Counted from the stretch's first letter, positions 25,710-35,042 are shown. The stretch is 64,000 nucleotides of DNA from an uncultured Granulosicoccus sp. (GCA_947495035.1 CANLXI010000002.1:62001-126000), one strand, 5' to 3'. Notes: generated from the sequence alone by a model not told the origin. Translations and numbers: made by a program.

Positions 25710-25715
25710 GTCAAT

Positions 25716-26525
25716 CTACCCGAATAAGCGCGCGAGAAACCCTTTCTTCGGGGCTTCCATGAAGCGATGTGGCTTGGCCTCGCCGAGCAGCCGATCGATG
25801 GCATCGGAATAAGCCTGTCCGGCTTCGCTCTCGTCGTCGAGGATGACGGGCTTCCCTGCGTTCGAACAATCCAGCACAGACGGGGATTCAGGGATGATGC
25901 CGAGCAAGGGAATGGCCAGCAGATCAACGATGTCGTCGACGCTGAGCATTTGCCCGTCCTTGACTCGGGTTGGGTTGTAGCGTGTGATCAGCAGGTGCTC
26001 CTTGACCGGCTCCTCGTTCATCTTGGAACGCTTGGATTCGCTCTGCAGGATACCCAGGATGCGATCGGAGTCCCGGACGGAGGAGACTTCCGGGTTGGTG
26101 GTGACGATGGCTTCATCGGCAAAATACAGGGCCATCTTGGCGCCTTTCTCGATACCGGCCGGGGAGTCGCAGATGATGTAGTCGAAGTCACTCTTCTTGA
26201 GCTTGTGCATGACGCGCGCGATGCCTTCGATGGTCAGGGCATCCTTGTCGCGCGTTTGCGACGCAGGGAGAATGTAGAGATTCTCGATGCGCTTGTCCTT
26301 GATCAGGGTCTGATGGAGGCTGGCCTCCTGGTTGACCAGGTTCACGAGGTCATAGACGACGCGTCGCTCGCAGCCCATGACGAGGTCGAGATTACGCAGG
26401 CCGACATCGAAATCGATGACGACGGTCTTGAAACCACGTTTGGCCAGGCCCGTGGCTATGGATGCACTGGTTGTGGTCTTGCCGACCCCACCCTTGCCTG
26501 AAGTTACGACGATTGTCTTGGTCAA
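25716..26525 (-). CDS. minD: Septum site-determining ATPase MinD
   Basis: A 269-residue ParA/MinD ATPase. The deviant Walker A KGGVGKTTT stands at the N terminus, the switch residues are in VVIDFDVGLRNLD, IICDSPAGIEKGA follows, and the C terminus has the amphipathic membrane-targeting sequence PKKGFLARLFG. Role: membrane-bound dimer in the ATP state, recruits MinC and is released by MinE. Gene order minC-minD-minE and short spacing on the minus strand are the usual operon. Confidence 0.98.
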   Translation of the reverse strand: MTKTIVVTSGKGGVGKTTTSASIATGLAKRGFKTVVIDFDVGLRNLDLVMGCERRVVYDLVNLVNQEASLHQTLIKDKRIENLYILPASQTRDKDALTIEGIARVMHKLKKSDFDYIICDSPAGIEKGAKMALYFADEAIVTTNPEVSSVRDSDRILGILQSESKRSKMNEEPVKEHLLITRYNPTRVKDGQMLSVDDIVDLLAIPLLGIIPESPSVLDCSNAGKPVILDDESEAGQAYSDAIDRLLGEAKPHRFMEAPKKGFLARLFG

Positions 26526-26550
26526 GCTCCAACTCCCAAAAATGTCTGCA

Positions 26551-27321
26551 TTAGAGCGGCTCTATCGTGAGCCTGTCTTTATCGAGCCATATCTGCGCAG
26601 GTTTGCCGCGCAATTCTTCCGGAATGGTCTCGAGCATGCGATAGTTGCCCGCGACCGATACCAGTTCCGCTTCCAGCGATTGACAGAAAATTCGTGTCGA
26701 TGCGTTCCCTGACACTCCGCACAAGGCCCTGCCTCTCAGCGGGCCATAGATATGGATATTGTTGTCTGCAATGATCTCGGCCCCCGGACCTACCTGACCC
26801 ATGACGATCAGGTCAGTGTCTCTGGCATAAATCTGCTGTCCGGATCTGACCGGCTTGTCTATCAGCAGGGGAGCTTTGACCACATACTCTACCTCCCGCG
26901 ATACGGACAAGTCCACATCCGGAACGGGGTTCTGAGTGTTACTTGGCGCTTCTTCGCCAGCGGAATCAGCGCTTTGTGAAGACTCTTGCGGGGCCAGGGC
27001 GCTACGGCGTGCACCGCTTTCGATCAGCGGTAGCGAGATCGACCTGGCCAGTTCGGAAGCGCGATCACCGATGCTGGCGACAATGGGGACCAGTTTGTGA
27101 CGGCGAACGCACTCCAGCAGTGCCTTGCCGTCGATGCTCACCGCCTGTTCTTCAAGTACACTGAGGTCGATGACGACGGGCGTATCCTTGAAAAAACCGG
27201 GGGCCTGCAGCACCTTGTCAGCGAGCTTTTCATCAATGACTGCCATGTCATTGGTGTGGAGCTTGAGCGACATGAAGGTGTACATTCCACCTTTCAGTTC
27301 GACTCCGATAGTGCTCGACAC
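26551..27321 (-). CDS. minC: Septum site-determining protein MinC
   Basis: A 256-residue protein. The N-terminal domain contains VVIDLSVLEEQ and the C-terminal beta-helix domain has IYARDTDLIVMGQVGPGAEIIADNNIHIYGPLRGRALCG, the characteristic MinC_C signature. The two are joined by a polar linker of about 35 residues. Role: inhibits FtsZ ring assembly, localised by MinD. First gene of the min operon; the 150 bases up to dinB should hold its promoter. Confidence 0.97.
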   Translation of the reverse strand: MSSTIGVELKGGMYTFMSLKLHTNDMAVIDEKLADKVLQAPGFFKDTPVVIDLSVLEEQAVSIDGKALLECVRRHKLVPIVASIGDRASELARSISLPLIESGARRSALAPQESSQSADSAGEEAPSNTQNPVPDVDLSVSREVEYVVKAPLLIDKPVRSGQQIYARDTDLIVMGQVGPGAEIIADNNIHIYGPLRGRALCGVSGNASTRIFCQSLEAELVSVAGNYRMLETIPEELRGKPAQIWLDKDRLTIEPL

Positions 27322-27471
27322 AATTCAGCTCCGTGTTGTAAAGGCTGCAAGACACAGCAGATTGTTGAACTCGGAAATTTCCCTGCTGCCGCCTCTGCTG
27401 TATTGCCACGCAGCCGGCAAGGGGATCGAGTCTTTCCACAGGTCCGATTCTAAAGCAATTACGCACATGAC

Positions 27472-28725
27472 ATGACCATGTCGTCCAATTCGACGGGTAA
27501 AAAGACGGGTAGCGGAATGTCAGCCGATGGCAGCGTGGAGAACGGTGCAGCGGGGGCGAACGCTGACGCTCCCGCATTGCGCAAGATCATCCATGTCGAC
27601 ATGGATGCCTTCTACGCGTCGGTCGAACAGCGCGATGATCCGGCCTTGCGCGGGTTGCCGGTGATTGTCGGAGGGCGTCCCAATGGTCGTGGCGTGGTGG
27701 CTGCCTGCAGTTACGAGGCACGCGTGTTCGGGGTGCACTCGGCCATGCCCAGCGCCGAGGCCGGGCGGCGCTGCCCGGATGCCGTGTTCGTCAAGCCGCG
27801 TTTTCAGGCCTACAAGCAGGTATCGCAACAGATTCAGGCGATATTTCGCGAGTTCACCGAGGTGATCGAGCCTCTGTCTCTGGATGAAGCCTATCTGGAC
27901 GTGACGAACAACACCCTGTTCGGTGGCTCTGCCTATCGCCTGGCGCGCGAGATCAAGGCCCTGATTCGGGAGAGGACCGGTCTGGTGGCCTCCGCAGGCG
28001 TCAGCTACAACAAGTTCCTGGCCAAGATTGCATCGGATTACCGCAAGCCGGATGGTCTGTTCTGCATTCTGCCGGAGCAGGGTGAGAGCTTTGTTGCCAG
28101 CCTCGAGGTTGGCCGCTTTCACGGTGTCGGCAAGGTCACCGAGGCTCGCATGCACGACCTCGGGATCCTGACCGGGGCCGATCTGCGGCAGTGGAGTGAA
28201 GAGGAACTGGCACGCGAATTCGGCAAGAGCAGCAGCTATTTCTACCGGGTGGCGCGCGGTATCGATCATCGGCCGGTCAGGGTCAGTCGTACCCGCAAGT
28301 CCATCGGTTCGGAGAGAACCTTTGCCGACAATCTGCATGACAGGGCAGGCATGCTGGAGATTCTCGGTGGGCTGTGCGAGGAATTGCACGTTCAGATGCA
28401 GGAGAGAGAGCTGGCAGGTCGGACCATCACGGTCAAGGTGCGGTTTGCCGATTTCTCCACCTATACACGTGCCCATTCCCTGTCACAGGGGGTGCTCGAT
28501 GCGGCCTCTTCCTTGCGGGCTCTGCCATTCCTGCTGGATCGAGCCTTGAGTCTGCGACAGACCTCGGATCGCGGGGCGGCGCAGGCGCACGGACGTAACT
28601 CCGACAGCGGGTCCAGGCCTGCGCGGCATACGGGAGTGCGCTTGCTCGGGGTGGCTTTCAGTGGCCTGATTGCCGCTGGTGAGGAAAGGCCGGTACAGCT
28701 GGAGATGCAGTGGCCGGATGATTGA
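27472..28725 (+). CDS. dinB: DNA polymerase IV (Y family)
   Basis: A 417-residue protein with the Y-family palm motif HVDMDAFYASVEQ, CSYEARVFGVHSAMP, and the catalytic SLDEAYLDVT. The thumb HhH region has VGKVTEARMHDLGI. A C-terminal little-finger domain ends in RPVQLEMQWPDD, where QLEMQW may serve as the sliding-clamp motif. About 35 residues precede the catalytic core; starts at 27478 or 27520 are also possible. Role: error-prone translesion synthesis. I saw no clear LexA box upstream. It is convergent with the GGDEF-EAL gene. Confidence 0.95.
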   Translation: MTMSSNSTGKKTGSGMSADGSVENGAAGANADAPALRKIIHVDMDAFYASVEQRDDPALRGLPVIVGGRPNGRGVVAACSYEARVFGVHSAMPSAEAGRRCPDAVFVKPRFQAYKQVSQQIQAIFREFTEVIEPLSLDEAYLDVTNNTLFGGSAYRLAREIKALIRERTGLVASAGVSYNKFLAKIASDYRKPDGLFCILPEQGESFVASLEVGRFHGVGKVTEARMHDLGILTGADLRQWSEEELAREFGKSSSYFYRVARGIDHRPVRVSRTRKSIGSERTFADNLHDRAGMLEILGGLCEELHVQMQERELAGRTITVKVRFADFSTYTRAHSLSQGVLDAASSLRALPFLLDRALSLRQTSDRGAAQAHGRNSDSGSRPARHTGVRLLGVAFSGLIAAGEERPVQLEMQWPDD

Positions 28726-28749
28726 GTCGGTGGGCTGTCGGCGACACGC

Positions 28750-30615
28750 CTAGTGGCCAAGCACGACATCCGGAAAGGTGGTTGCCGCCATCGGTTCGCA
28801 CAGGAAGTAGCCTTGTGCCCTGTCACAACCGAGCTGATCCACCATGTCGAACTGCTGCTGGTTCTCGATGCCTTCCGCGACAACCTCGGCACCGATACTG
28901 CGCGAGATGTCGACGATGGCCGCGACGATGTCCTGGCTGTGGGCATCGCTGGCGATATTGGCGACGAACGCGCGATCGATCTTGACTTCACTGATGGGAT
29001 AATCGCGCAACTCCAGCAAGGAGGAATAGCCGACACCGAAATCGTCAATGGCAAGGTGGACACCCATCGAGGTGAGTTCCAGCAATTGCCGTTGCAGGCG
29101 CTGTGTGTCTCGGGCCAGAGCGGTTTCGGTGATCTCCAGACAGAGTCTGTCGGGGTCGAAGCCGGTCTGGCTCAGCAGTCGATCGATCTGCGGCACGATA
29201 TGGCTGCCCTCGAACTGTTTGCGTGACAGATTCACCGACAGCATGGAGGGGGACATGCCGTAATGGGAAAGTCGTTGATAGTCGGCCACGGCACGGTTCA
29301 GCACCCATTCTCCGAGCCGATGGATGATGCCGGTCTCCTCGGCCACCGGAATGAAGTCGTCGGGAGGTACGCGACCGAATTCACTGCTGTGCCAGCGCAG
29401 CAGGGCTTCCATGCCGCAGGTCATCTTGCTGCGAATATCGATCTGCGGCTGATATTGCAAGGCGAGTTCATCGCGTTCGATGGCCTGCTGCAAGCCGATT
29501 TCCAGCTGATGGCGACGCTTTGCCTGCTGCTGTTGCGCCGAGTTGTAGACCACGATGGAATTGCCTTTCAGGTACTTGGCATGGGCGCAGGCACTGTCGG
29601 CGGACTTGAGCAGTGTCGACACGGTATTGCCATGCTCGGGGGCGTAGGCGATGCCGATGCTGGCTCTGACCGGGACGTTCATGGCGTTGACATTCAAGCC
29701 GCTGCGCAGGGTCTGCAGCAATTCGGCCAGCGTGGCTTCGATGGTTCCATGATCGTGATCGGCCTCCAGCAGAATCGCGAATTCATCACCTGCGGTACGG
29801 GCAATCAGGGCATCTGCCGGCATTGCCTGTTGCAGACAGCAGGCCGTCTGCCTGAGCAGTTCGTCGCCGGCGCAGCGGCCATAGGTATCATTGATCTGCC
29901 GAAAACTGCGCAGGTCGACGATGATCAGCGACAACTGGCTGCGTGTACGGCTGCAAAGCCTGCTCAGCTCGTGTACCAGGCGAGTCCGGTTGGCCAGACA
30001 GGTCAGTGGGTCCTCAAGGCGCTGGTTGATCAGATGGTTGGAGCCATACACGGAAATGCTCTTGCCGCCGTCACTGGTATTGCGCTCTCGGATCAGGAGT
30101 GAGCGTCGACCGTAACTGGGCAGTTCGAAGGTCAGGGTGGAGTCGAGACCGGGAGCGGAATCCAGGGCTCGCTGATGGGCGCGCGCCACCGCTTCGTTGT
30201 CGGGAGAAATCTGTGCATAGAGTTCGGTGGTGCCGATGTCGGGAAACTGTGCCGGTTCGATGCCCAGGGGCATCAGTCCGGAGAGCTTGCGGTTGACGGC
30301 CGTCAGCCGACCGTCGGCGTTGAACAGGGCAACGGCGTCGGGCAGGGCGTCCAGCGTGTTCTGGACCAGCTGTTGACGAGCCTGAGGGCTGCGGGCTCGG
30401 TATCGGCGGATGGCCTCTGCGGTCAGGATGAGCGTCAGCACGCAGGCACCGCTCAACCAGGGAGACTCGCGCAGCAGTTGGGGCATGGCATTGATGGCCC
30501 ACGAGATCATGTCCGTGGAGACGCGAACGGCCGGGCCGATGATGCCCTCATCCGACCATGGCCACGCTGTCTTCCAATCTCCCGGCAATCCGTCAGCTTG
30601 GGTCAATGAACTCAT
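28750..30615 (-). CDS. PAS-GGDEF-EAL cyclic-di-GMP turnover protein
   Basis: A 621-residue protein. A hydrophobic segment near residues 45-65 (SPWLSGACVLTLILTAEAI) suggests one membrane anchor, followed by a PAS-like domain (DALPDAVALFNADGRLTAVN). The GGDEF domain has AGDEF near residue 275 in place of GGDEF. The EAL domain has MEALLRW near 401, NLSRKQFE, ETALARD, IDDFGVGYSSL and KIDRAFV, so the phosphodiesterase residues look intact. AGDEF occurs in active and inactive cyclases, so the net direction of c-di-GMP change cannot be told; phosphodiesterase is the safer call. Confidence 0.93.
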   Translation of the reverse strand: MSSLTQADGLPGDWKTAWPWSDEGIIGPAVRVSTDMISWAINAMPQLLRESPWLSGACVLTLILTAEAIRRYRARSPQARQQLVQNTLDALPDAVALFNADGRLTAVNRKLSGLMPLGIEPAQFPDIGTTELYAQISPDNEAVARAHQRALDSAPGLDSTLTFELPSYGRRSLLIRERNTSDGGKSISVYGSNHLINQRLEDPLTCLANRTRLVHELSRLCSRTRSQLSLIIVDLRSFRQINDTYGRCAGDELLRQTACCLQQAMPADALIARTAGDEFAILLEADHDHGTIEATLAELLQTLRSGLNVNAMNVPVRASIGIAYAPEHGNTVSTLLKSADSACAHAKYLKGNSIVVYNSAQQQQAKRRHQLEIGLQQAIERDELALQYQPQIDIRSKMTCGMEALLRWHSSEFGRVPPDDFIPVAEETGIIHRLGEWVLNRAVADYQRLSHYGMSPSMLSVNLSRKQFEGSHIVPQIDRLLSQTGFDPDRLCLEITETALARDTQRLQRQLLELTSMGVHLAIDDFGVGYSSLLELRDYPISEVKIDRAFVANIASDAHSQDIVAAIVDISRSIGAEVVAEGIENQQQFDMVDQLGCDRAQGYFLCEPMAATTFPDVVLGH

Positions 30616-30938
30616 CGGATGGTCGATCTGCCCTCACGCTCATAAGTGACACGAGTGTCTGTCCCATTCTGCGCGAGTGCTGCCTTGCCTCTTTACTGCG
30701 CGTAAATCCCTGTAACAGGAGCGGAAGGTTTCACCTTACAAGGGAGAAAACTTAGACCCGCGTCACGTAAAATAGCAGAAACGCGAGAGATCGACGAATT
30801 CGTCTGTCGTGTAGCGTGTTTGGTTACGGTTAGAAGCCGGGGGGCTATTCGCTGGATAGCGGGGCACTGCGGGGCGGATGTGGGCCGGTATCGGTGGCAC
30901 AGCCCGGGAGACGACACCGGGGGCAGGCGGTACTCGGG
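30616..30938. other. Non-coding gap upstream of the GGDEF-EAL gene
   Basis: This 323-bp stretch between two minus-strand genes should carry the promoter of the GGDEF-EAL gene. It contains a short inverted repeat, CCTGTAACAGG, near 30711-30721. I compared it by eye with c-di-GMP riboswitch motifs and saw no match. No coding frame is convincing. Confidence 0.45.
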
Positions 30939-30970
30939 CCGTGCGGCAACCGGCTCTGGTTGCCACACGG
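30939..30970. terminator. Stem-loop 3' of the parvulin gene
   Basis: CCGTG-C-GGCAACC (30939-30951) pairs with GGTTGCC-A-CACGG (30958-30970) around loop GGCTCT, with one C/A mismatch. It begins 12 bases after the stop of the parvulin gene on the minus strand and closes the nrdJ operon. No T run follows, so termination is plausible but not certain. Confidence 0.45.
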
Positions 30971-30981
30971 CGAACGGCGAT

Positions 30982-31260
30982 CTAGCTGCGAGCAGTGACT
31001 TCGACGGCGTGGAAGCCGAACTGCGTCTTGATGGGGCCCTGTACTTCACCGACTTCGCCTTCGAAGCAGGCTGTTTCGAATTCGGGAACCATCTGGCCCT
31101 TGCCGAAAGTGCCCAGGTTGCCACCGTCACGCTTGGAAGGGCAGCTTGAGTGTTCTCTGGCGACTGCCGCGAAATCGGCGCCGCCCTTGATGTCGTCAAT
31201 CAGGGTCTGGCACTTCTCTTCGCTGTCAACGAGGATATGGCGTGCTGTTGCTTGAGTCAT
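30982..31260 (-). CDS. ppiC: Parvulin-type peptidyl-prolyl cis-trans isomerase
   Basis: A 92-residue single parvulin domain: ATARHILVDSEEKCQTLI, GADFAAVAREHSSCPSKRDGGNLGTFGKGQMVPEFE, and GPIKTQFGFHAVEV. Length and lack of signal peptide match cytoplasmic PpiC. Role: catalyses cis-trans isomerisation of X-Pro bonds. Its start overlaps the stop of the 97-residue upstream protein (ATGA at 31257-31260), so it is translated with the tail genes of the nrdJ operon. Confidence 0.95.
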   Translation of the reverse strand: MTQATARHILVDSEEKCQTLIDDIKGGADFAAVAREHSSCPSKRDGGNLGTFGKGQMVPEFETACFEGEVGEVQGPIKTQFGFHAVEVTARS

Positions 31261-31550
31261 TTTGAAGGTTTCCAGATGCCGAAGGCTTCTTGTGTGGGAG
31301 GAGGAGGAGGTGCCGCAGCCCGTTGTTTCTGGCTCTCGACATCATCCGATACGTGTTTCATGAACGCGGCCAGCTGATCCAGCACTTCATCCTTCTGTCC
31401 GGCCGGCATGTCCTGCTGACCCAGCAGAAAACCGACTACCGCGCACAGGTACTGAGAGGTGACACCCGGGTCGCCTGCAGCCGGATCGTGTTCCTGCAGC
31501 AGGTTCTGGATGTCACCGACAAGCTTGGCGGAAAGTTGTAGTTCACTCAT
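31257..31550 (-). CDS. Small uncharacterised protein of the nrdJ operon tail
   Basis: I do not recognise this 97-residue protein. It is mostly helical and acidic (ELQLSAKLVGDIQNLLQEHD, then AVVGFLLGQQ and a helix up to KHVSDDVES), with a proline run (PPPPP) before a short C-terminal tail FGIWKPSK. No signal peptide, membrane segment or metal motif. ATGA overlaps join it to the genes on both sides, so it is certainly translated if they are. No function is offered. Confidence 0.75.
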   Translation of the reverse strand: MSELQLSAKLVGDIQNLLQEHDPAAGDPGVTSQYLCAVVGFLLGQQDMPAGQKDEVLDQLAAFMKHVSDDVESQKQRAAAPPPPPTQEAFGIWKPSK

Positions 31551-31798
31551 GTCATCAGGTAAGCGGCAAAGCCATGGTTGGACTCGGGCTGGAACATGTC
31601 CGGCTCGGCGGAGTATCCGCTGTCATCATCCTTGCGGGTCGACATGGACAGCGAGGCTTTTCCGACTTTCGGATCGCTGGTCATACGCACCTGTTTGCAG
31701 ACCGGACACTGGTGCCAGCAAGTGATCGCATGTTCACTGGATTCGCAGCGATCGAGGATCATCGGCGACTGGCAACTTCTGCATTTGATTGTTGACAT
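31547..31798 (-). CDS. Small zinc-ribbon-like protein
   Basis: An 83-residue protein from the ATG at 31798. It has two Cys pairs, CRSC at residues 5-8 and a second group C...CPVC around residues 26-33, which could hold one zinc ion. The open frame upstream of 31798 has no domain character. The C-terminal half is polar (STRKDDDSGY). It ends in an ATGA overlap with the 97-residue gene. Possible roles are RNA- or protein-binding; none is supported directly. Confidence 0.7.
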   Translation of the reverse strand: MSTIKCRSCQSPMILDRCESSEHAITCWHQCPVCKQVRMTSDPKVGKASLSMSTRKDDDSGYSAEPDMFQPESNHGFAAYLMT

Positions 31799-31891
31799 GG
31801 GTATCTTCGCATTCGTCGGGAAAACGGGTCTTGAAAGCTGTTGCCAGCGTTCTCTGACTCGCGAAAAGAGGCGGCTATTGTACCTCAAGAT

Positions 31892-32620
31892 CTAGCCGCA
31901 CTTGGAATCTCCACAGTTCATGCAAGTCTGACAACCGTCACGCAGGACGACCGCCTTGTTGTTGCATTTGCTGCACAGCGTGGCATTGGCCATCCAGGGC
32001 TCCTCGGCAGAATCGTTGGCTGAATCGGCAGTGCTCTGCTGTTCTGCCCGCAATTCGGCTTTCTTCTCCTCGATCAGTCTTGCCTGAACTTCATCGGGCT
32101 CGTTGCTCTTGAGCATGCCGATATCGATCAGGTGATGTTCGATCACCTCACCTATCTCGGCGATGATGGACGGCATGTACTTGCCCTTGTTCCAGTAGCC
32201 ACCACGCGGATCGAAGACCGAACGCAGCTCTTCCACCAGAAAGGTGATATCGCCACCCTTGCGGAAGACGGCAGACATGATCAATGTCAGGGCGACGATC
32301 CACTGGTAGTGTTCGAGGTTCTTCGAGTTGATGAACACTTCGAACGGACGCCGCATCTCGTGCTCGGTACCTTCATTGAGCACGATGTCGTTGATCGTGA
32401 TGTACATGGCATGCGCCGACACGTGTTCGGGTGTCTTCAGCTTGTACGTCGAGCCGATCAGCTTCTGTGGGCGGGCAAGGGTTTCGTGCATCTGGATGAC
32501 ATCGGCCAGATGCCCATCCGTCTTTGATGCCTCGGCGGACTTTGTGTCCTGTACAGTTTTCTCACCGCTGTCGGCTGGCTTGGCAACCGCATAGCCGACG
32601 ATTTTCTTGTTGATCTTCAT
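31892..32620 (-). CDS. nrdJb: Class II ribonucleotide reductase, C-terminal subunit
   Basis: A 242-residue protein corresponding to the C-terminal part of B12-dependent reductase that is a separate gene in Pseudomonas aeruginosa. The central part has AHAMYITINDIVLN and RRPFEVFINSKNLEHYQWI (TSCPD-type domain). The C terminus has two Cys groups, CSKCN and CQTCMNCGDSKC, which in this family act in metal binding or in re-reducing the active-site disulfide. AAAGGAAT precedes the start. It follows nrdJa by 14 bases. Confidence 0.92.
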   Translation of the reverse strand: MKINKKIVGYAVAKPADSGEKTVQDTKSAEASKTDGHLADVIQMHETLARPQKLIGSTYKLKTPEHVSAHAMYITINDIVLNEGTEHEMRRPFEVFINSKNLEHYQWIVALTLIMSAVFRKGGDITFLVEELRSVFDPRGGYWNKGKYMPSIIAEIGEVIEHHLIDIGMLKSNEPDEVQARLIEEKKAELRAEQQSTADSANDSAEEPWMANATLCSKCNNKAVVLRDGCQTCMNCGDSKCG

Positions 32621-32634
32621 TCAGGTCGATTCCT

Positions 32635-34803
32635 TTAGAACTTGCCGTAATAGCCTTCTTTCAAGGCATCGTACAGGTTGGCGGCGGTGTGCATTTCCCC
32701 GTCATATTCGATCTGCTCGTTGCCCTTGGCTGTCACGACAGAACCGTCTTCGAGGGTGAACTGGTATTCGGTATTCTCCAGATCGTTCTCCTTGACCAGC
32801 ACGCCCTGGAAGTTCTCGGGGTTGAAACGGAAGGTGGTACATCCCTTCAGACCCTGATCGTAGGCGTACATGTAGATGTCCTTGAAATCGTCGAACGGGA
32901 AATCGGTGGGTACATTGGCGGTCTTGGAAATGGACGAATCGATCCAGCGCTGTGAGGCGGCCTGCACCGAGACGTGATCCTTCGGTGTGATGTCATCGGC
33001 CGACATGAAATAGTCGGGCAGTTGTGCCTCGGCCTCGTCGCTGTACGGCATGGCCTTGTCATTGACCAGTGCCTGATAGGCCAGCAACTCGAACGAGAAG
33101 ACATCGACCTTCTCCTTGCTCTTGCGGCCTTCACGGATCACGTTGCGCGCATAGTGGTGGGCAAAACTGGGCTCGATGCCATTACTGGCATTGTTGGCCA
33201 GTGACAGGGAGATGGTGCCGGTGGGGGCTATGGAGCTGTGATGCGTGAAGCGTGCGCCGTGATCGGCCAGTGCCTCGACCAGTTGCGGATCAACCTCGGC
33301 AATGCGTTGCATGTAGCGGCTGTAGCGGGCATGCAGAATGCGCCCCGGCAGCTGGTCGCCCACTGCATAGCCATCATCCTTCATTTCGGGACGCTTGCGC
33401 AGCATCTCGCCAGTGACGGTAAAGAGCTCGTCCATGATCGGAGCCGGACCCTTTTCCCTGGACAGCTCCAGTGCCGTGCGCCAGCCGGTGACAGCCAGTT
33501 CTCGAGTCACCTTTTCGGTGAACGCCAGTGATTCCGGGCTGCCGTACTTCATGCCCATCAATGTCATGCAGGAGCCCAGCCCCAGATAGCCCATGCCGTG
33601 GCGACGCTTGCGCTGGATCTCGCGGCGTTGCTGTTCCAGTGGCAGGCCGTTGATCTCGACGACATTGTCGAGCATGCGGGTGAAGATCTCGACGGTACGA
33701 TTGTAGCGTTCCCAGTCGAAGCGAGCCTTGTCGGTGAAGGGGTCGAGCACGAATCGCGTCAGGTTGATCGATCCGAGCAGGCAGGCACCGTAGGGTGGCA
33801 GGGGCTGCTCGCCGCAGGGGTTGGTGGCGCGGATGGATTCGTCGAACCAGTTGTTGTTCATCTCGTTGACCTTGTCGATCAGGATGAAACCGGGCTCGGC
33901 AAAATCGTAGGTGGAGGCCATGATGAGGTCCCACAGACGACGGGCCGGCATGGTCTTGTAGATACGGCAGGCCACCAGGCCTTCTTCGTTGGCGACCACA
34001 TCCTCATGCGAGGGCCAGTCACGCCACACGATCTGATCGGGATCATCGAGCTGGATATCGCCATCGTCCAGTTCCTTCTGGCGGATGGGGAAGGCCAGCT
34101 GCCAGGGCTCGTCGGCCTTGACGGCCTGAATGAAATCCTCGGTGATCAGCAACGACAGATTGAACTGCCGCAGGCGAGCATCTTCGCGTTTGGCCTTGAT
34201 GAATTCGAGTACGTCGGGGTGGCGTACATCGAAGGTGCCCATCTGTGCACCACGGCGACCACCGGCAGAGGACACGGTAAAGCACATCTTGTCGAAGATA
34301 TCCATGAAGGACAGCGGACCGGAGGTGTAGGCACCGGCACCGGAGACATAGGCGCCGCGAGGTCGCAGTGTCGAGAAGTCGTAGCCGATGCCACACCCGG
34401 CCTTGAGTGTCAGACCCGCTTCATGCACCTTGCCGAGGATGTCGTCCATGGAGTCGACGATGGTGCCGCTGACCGTGCAATTGATGGTGGAGGTCGCCGG
34501 CTTGTGGGCCAGAGCGCCGGCGTTGGAAGTGATGCGGCCCGCCGGAATGGCTCCCTGCTCCAGCGCCCACAGGAACTCGCCGTACCAGTGCTTGCGGTTT
34601 TCCTCGGAGGTTTCGACATCGGCCAGCGCGCGTGCCACGCGCTTGAAGGTGTCGATGACGGTTTCGTCGACATTCTGGCCTTCCTTGGTCTTGAGACGGT
34701 ATTTCTTGTCCCAGATATCCACGGAAGTTTCCTGCAGCGGCAAACGAGCCAGGGCCGGCTTTGCAGGGGTGTCTTTCATTGCCAGGACGTCAACTGTGCT
34801 CAT
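32635..34803 (-). CDS. nrdJa: Class II (adenosylcobalamin-dependent) ribonucleotide reductase, catalytic subunit
   Basis: A 722-residue protein from ATG 34803, chosen because AGGAG lies upstream and the frame before it lacks domain character. Landmarks: NCTVSGTIVDSMDDIL, GCGIGYDFSTLRPRGA, and the active-site segment NPCGEQPLPPYGACLLGSINL with the Cys and Glu of the radical site. Role: converts ribonucleotides to deoxyribonucleotides using adenosylcobalamin, with or without oxygen. Upstream lie NrdR-box-like palindromes. I looked for a cobalamin riboswitch and did not find a full one. Confidence 0.96.
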   Translation of the reverse strand: MSTVDVLAMKDTPAKPALARLPLQETSVDIWDKKYRLKTKEGQNVDETVIDTFKRVARALADVETSEENRKHWYGEFLWALEQGAIPAGRITSNAGALAHKPATSTINCTVSGTIVDSMDDILGKVHEAGLTLKAGCGIGYDFSTLRPRGAYVSGAGAYTSGPLSFMDIFDKMCFTVSSAGGRRGAQMGTFDVRHPDVLEFIKAKREDARLRQFNLSLLITEDFIQAVKADEPWQLAFPIRQKELDDGDIQLDDPDQIVWRDWPSHEDVVANEEGLVACRIYKTMPARRLWDLIMASTYDFAEPGFILIDKVNEMNNNWFDESIRATNPCGEQPLPPYGACLLGSINLTRFVLDPFTDKARFDWERYNRTVEIFTRMLDNVVEINGLPLEQQRREIQRKRRHGMGYLGLGSCMTLMGMKYGSPESLAFTEKVTRELAVTGWRTALELSREKGPAPIMDELFTVTGEMLRKRPEMKDDGYAVGDQLPGRILHARYSRYMQRIAEVDPQLVEALADHGARFTHHSSIAPTGTISLSLANNASNGIEPSFAHHYARNVIREGRKSKEKVDVFSFELLAYQALVNDKAMPYSDEAEAQLPDYFMSADDITPKDHVSVQAASQRWIDSSISKTANVPTDFPFDDFKDIYMYAYDQGLKGCTTFRFNPENFQGVLVKENDLENTEYQFTLEDGSVVTAKGNEQIEYDGEMHTAANLYDALKEGYYGKF

Positions 34804-34892
34804 GGGCGTTCGGAATCTCCTTGTCGGTGCCAGGCCCGTGCTTGTGCGGGGCTCAGGCAATGTAATCTGTAGTCACTCGGATTCCCTGTGTC

Positions 34893-34940
34893 ACACAATA
34901 TATAGTGTGCTGAAGCGTGTCCATACGCAACATGTAGTGC
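34893..34940. promoter_or_regulatory. NrdR box pair, proximal to nrdJa
   Basis: ACACAATATATAGTGT at 34893-34908 fits the NrdR consensus ACACWATATATWGTGT at all 16 positions. A second site, ACGCAACATGTAGTGC at 34925-34940, matches 12 of 16. Start-to-start spacing is 32 bases, about three helical turns, as is known for paired NrdR sites. They lie 90-137 bases upstream of nrdJa. NrdR represses ribonucleotide reductase genes when dATP is high. No nrdR gene is in this window. Confidence 0.88.
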
Positions 34941-35042
34941 TTGTAATGCCCGCTGTCAATCTGTCGGCAGCACGTTGCCGGATACATCAGTGCGGGGGCG
35001 GCGCAGTGTATCGCCGCTGTGCAGCCCGGTCAACGTCGAAAA

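Noticed and set aside
30616..30938. c-di-GMP riboswitch before the GGDEF-EAL gene
   Set aside because: No match to the conserved loop and receptor motifs could be found by eye.
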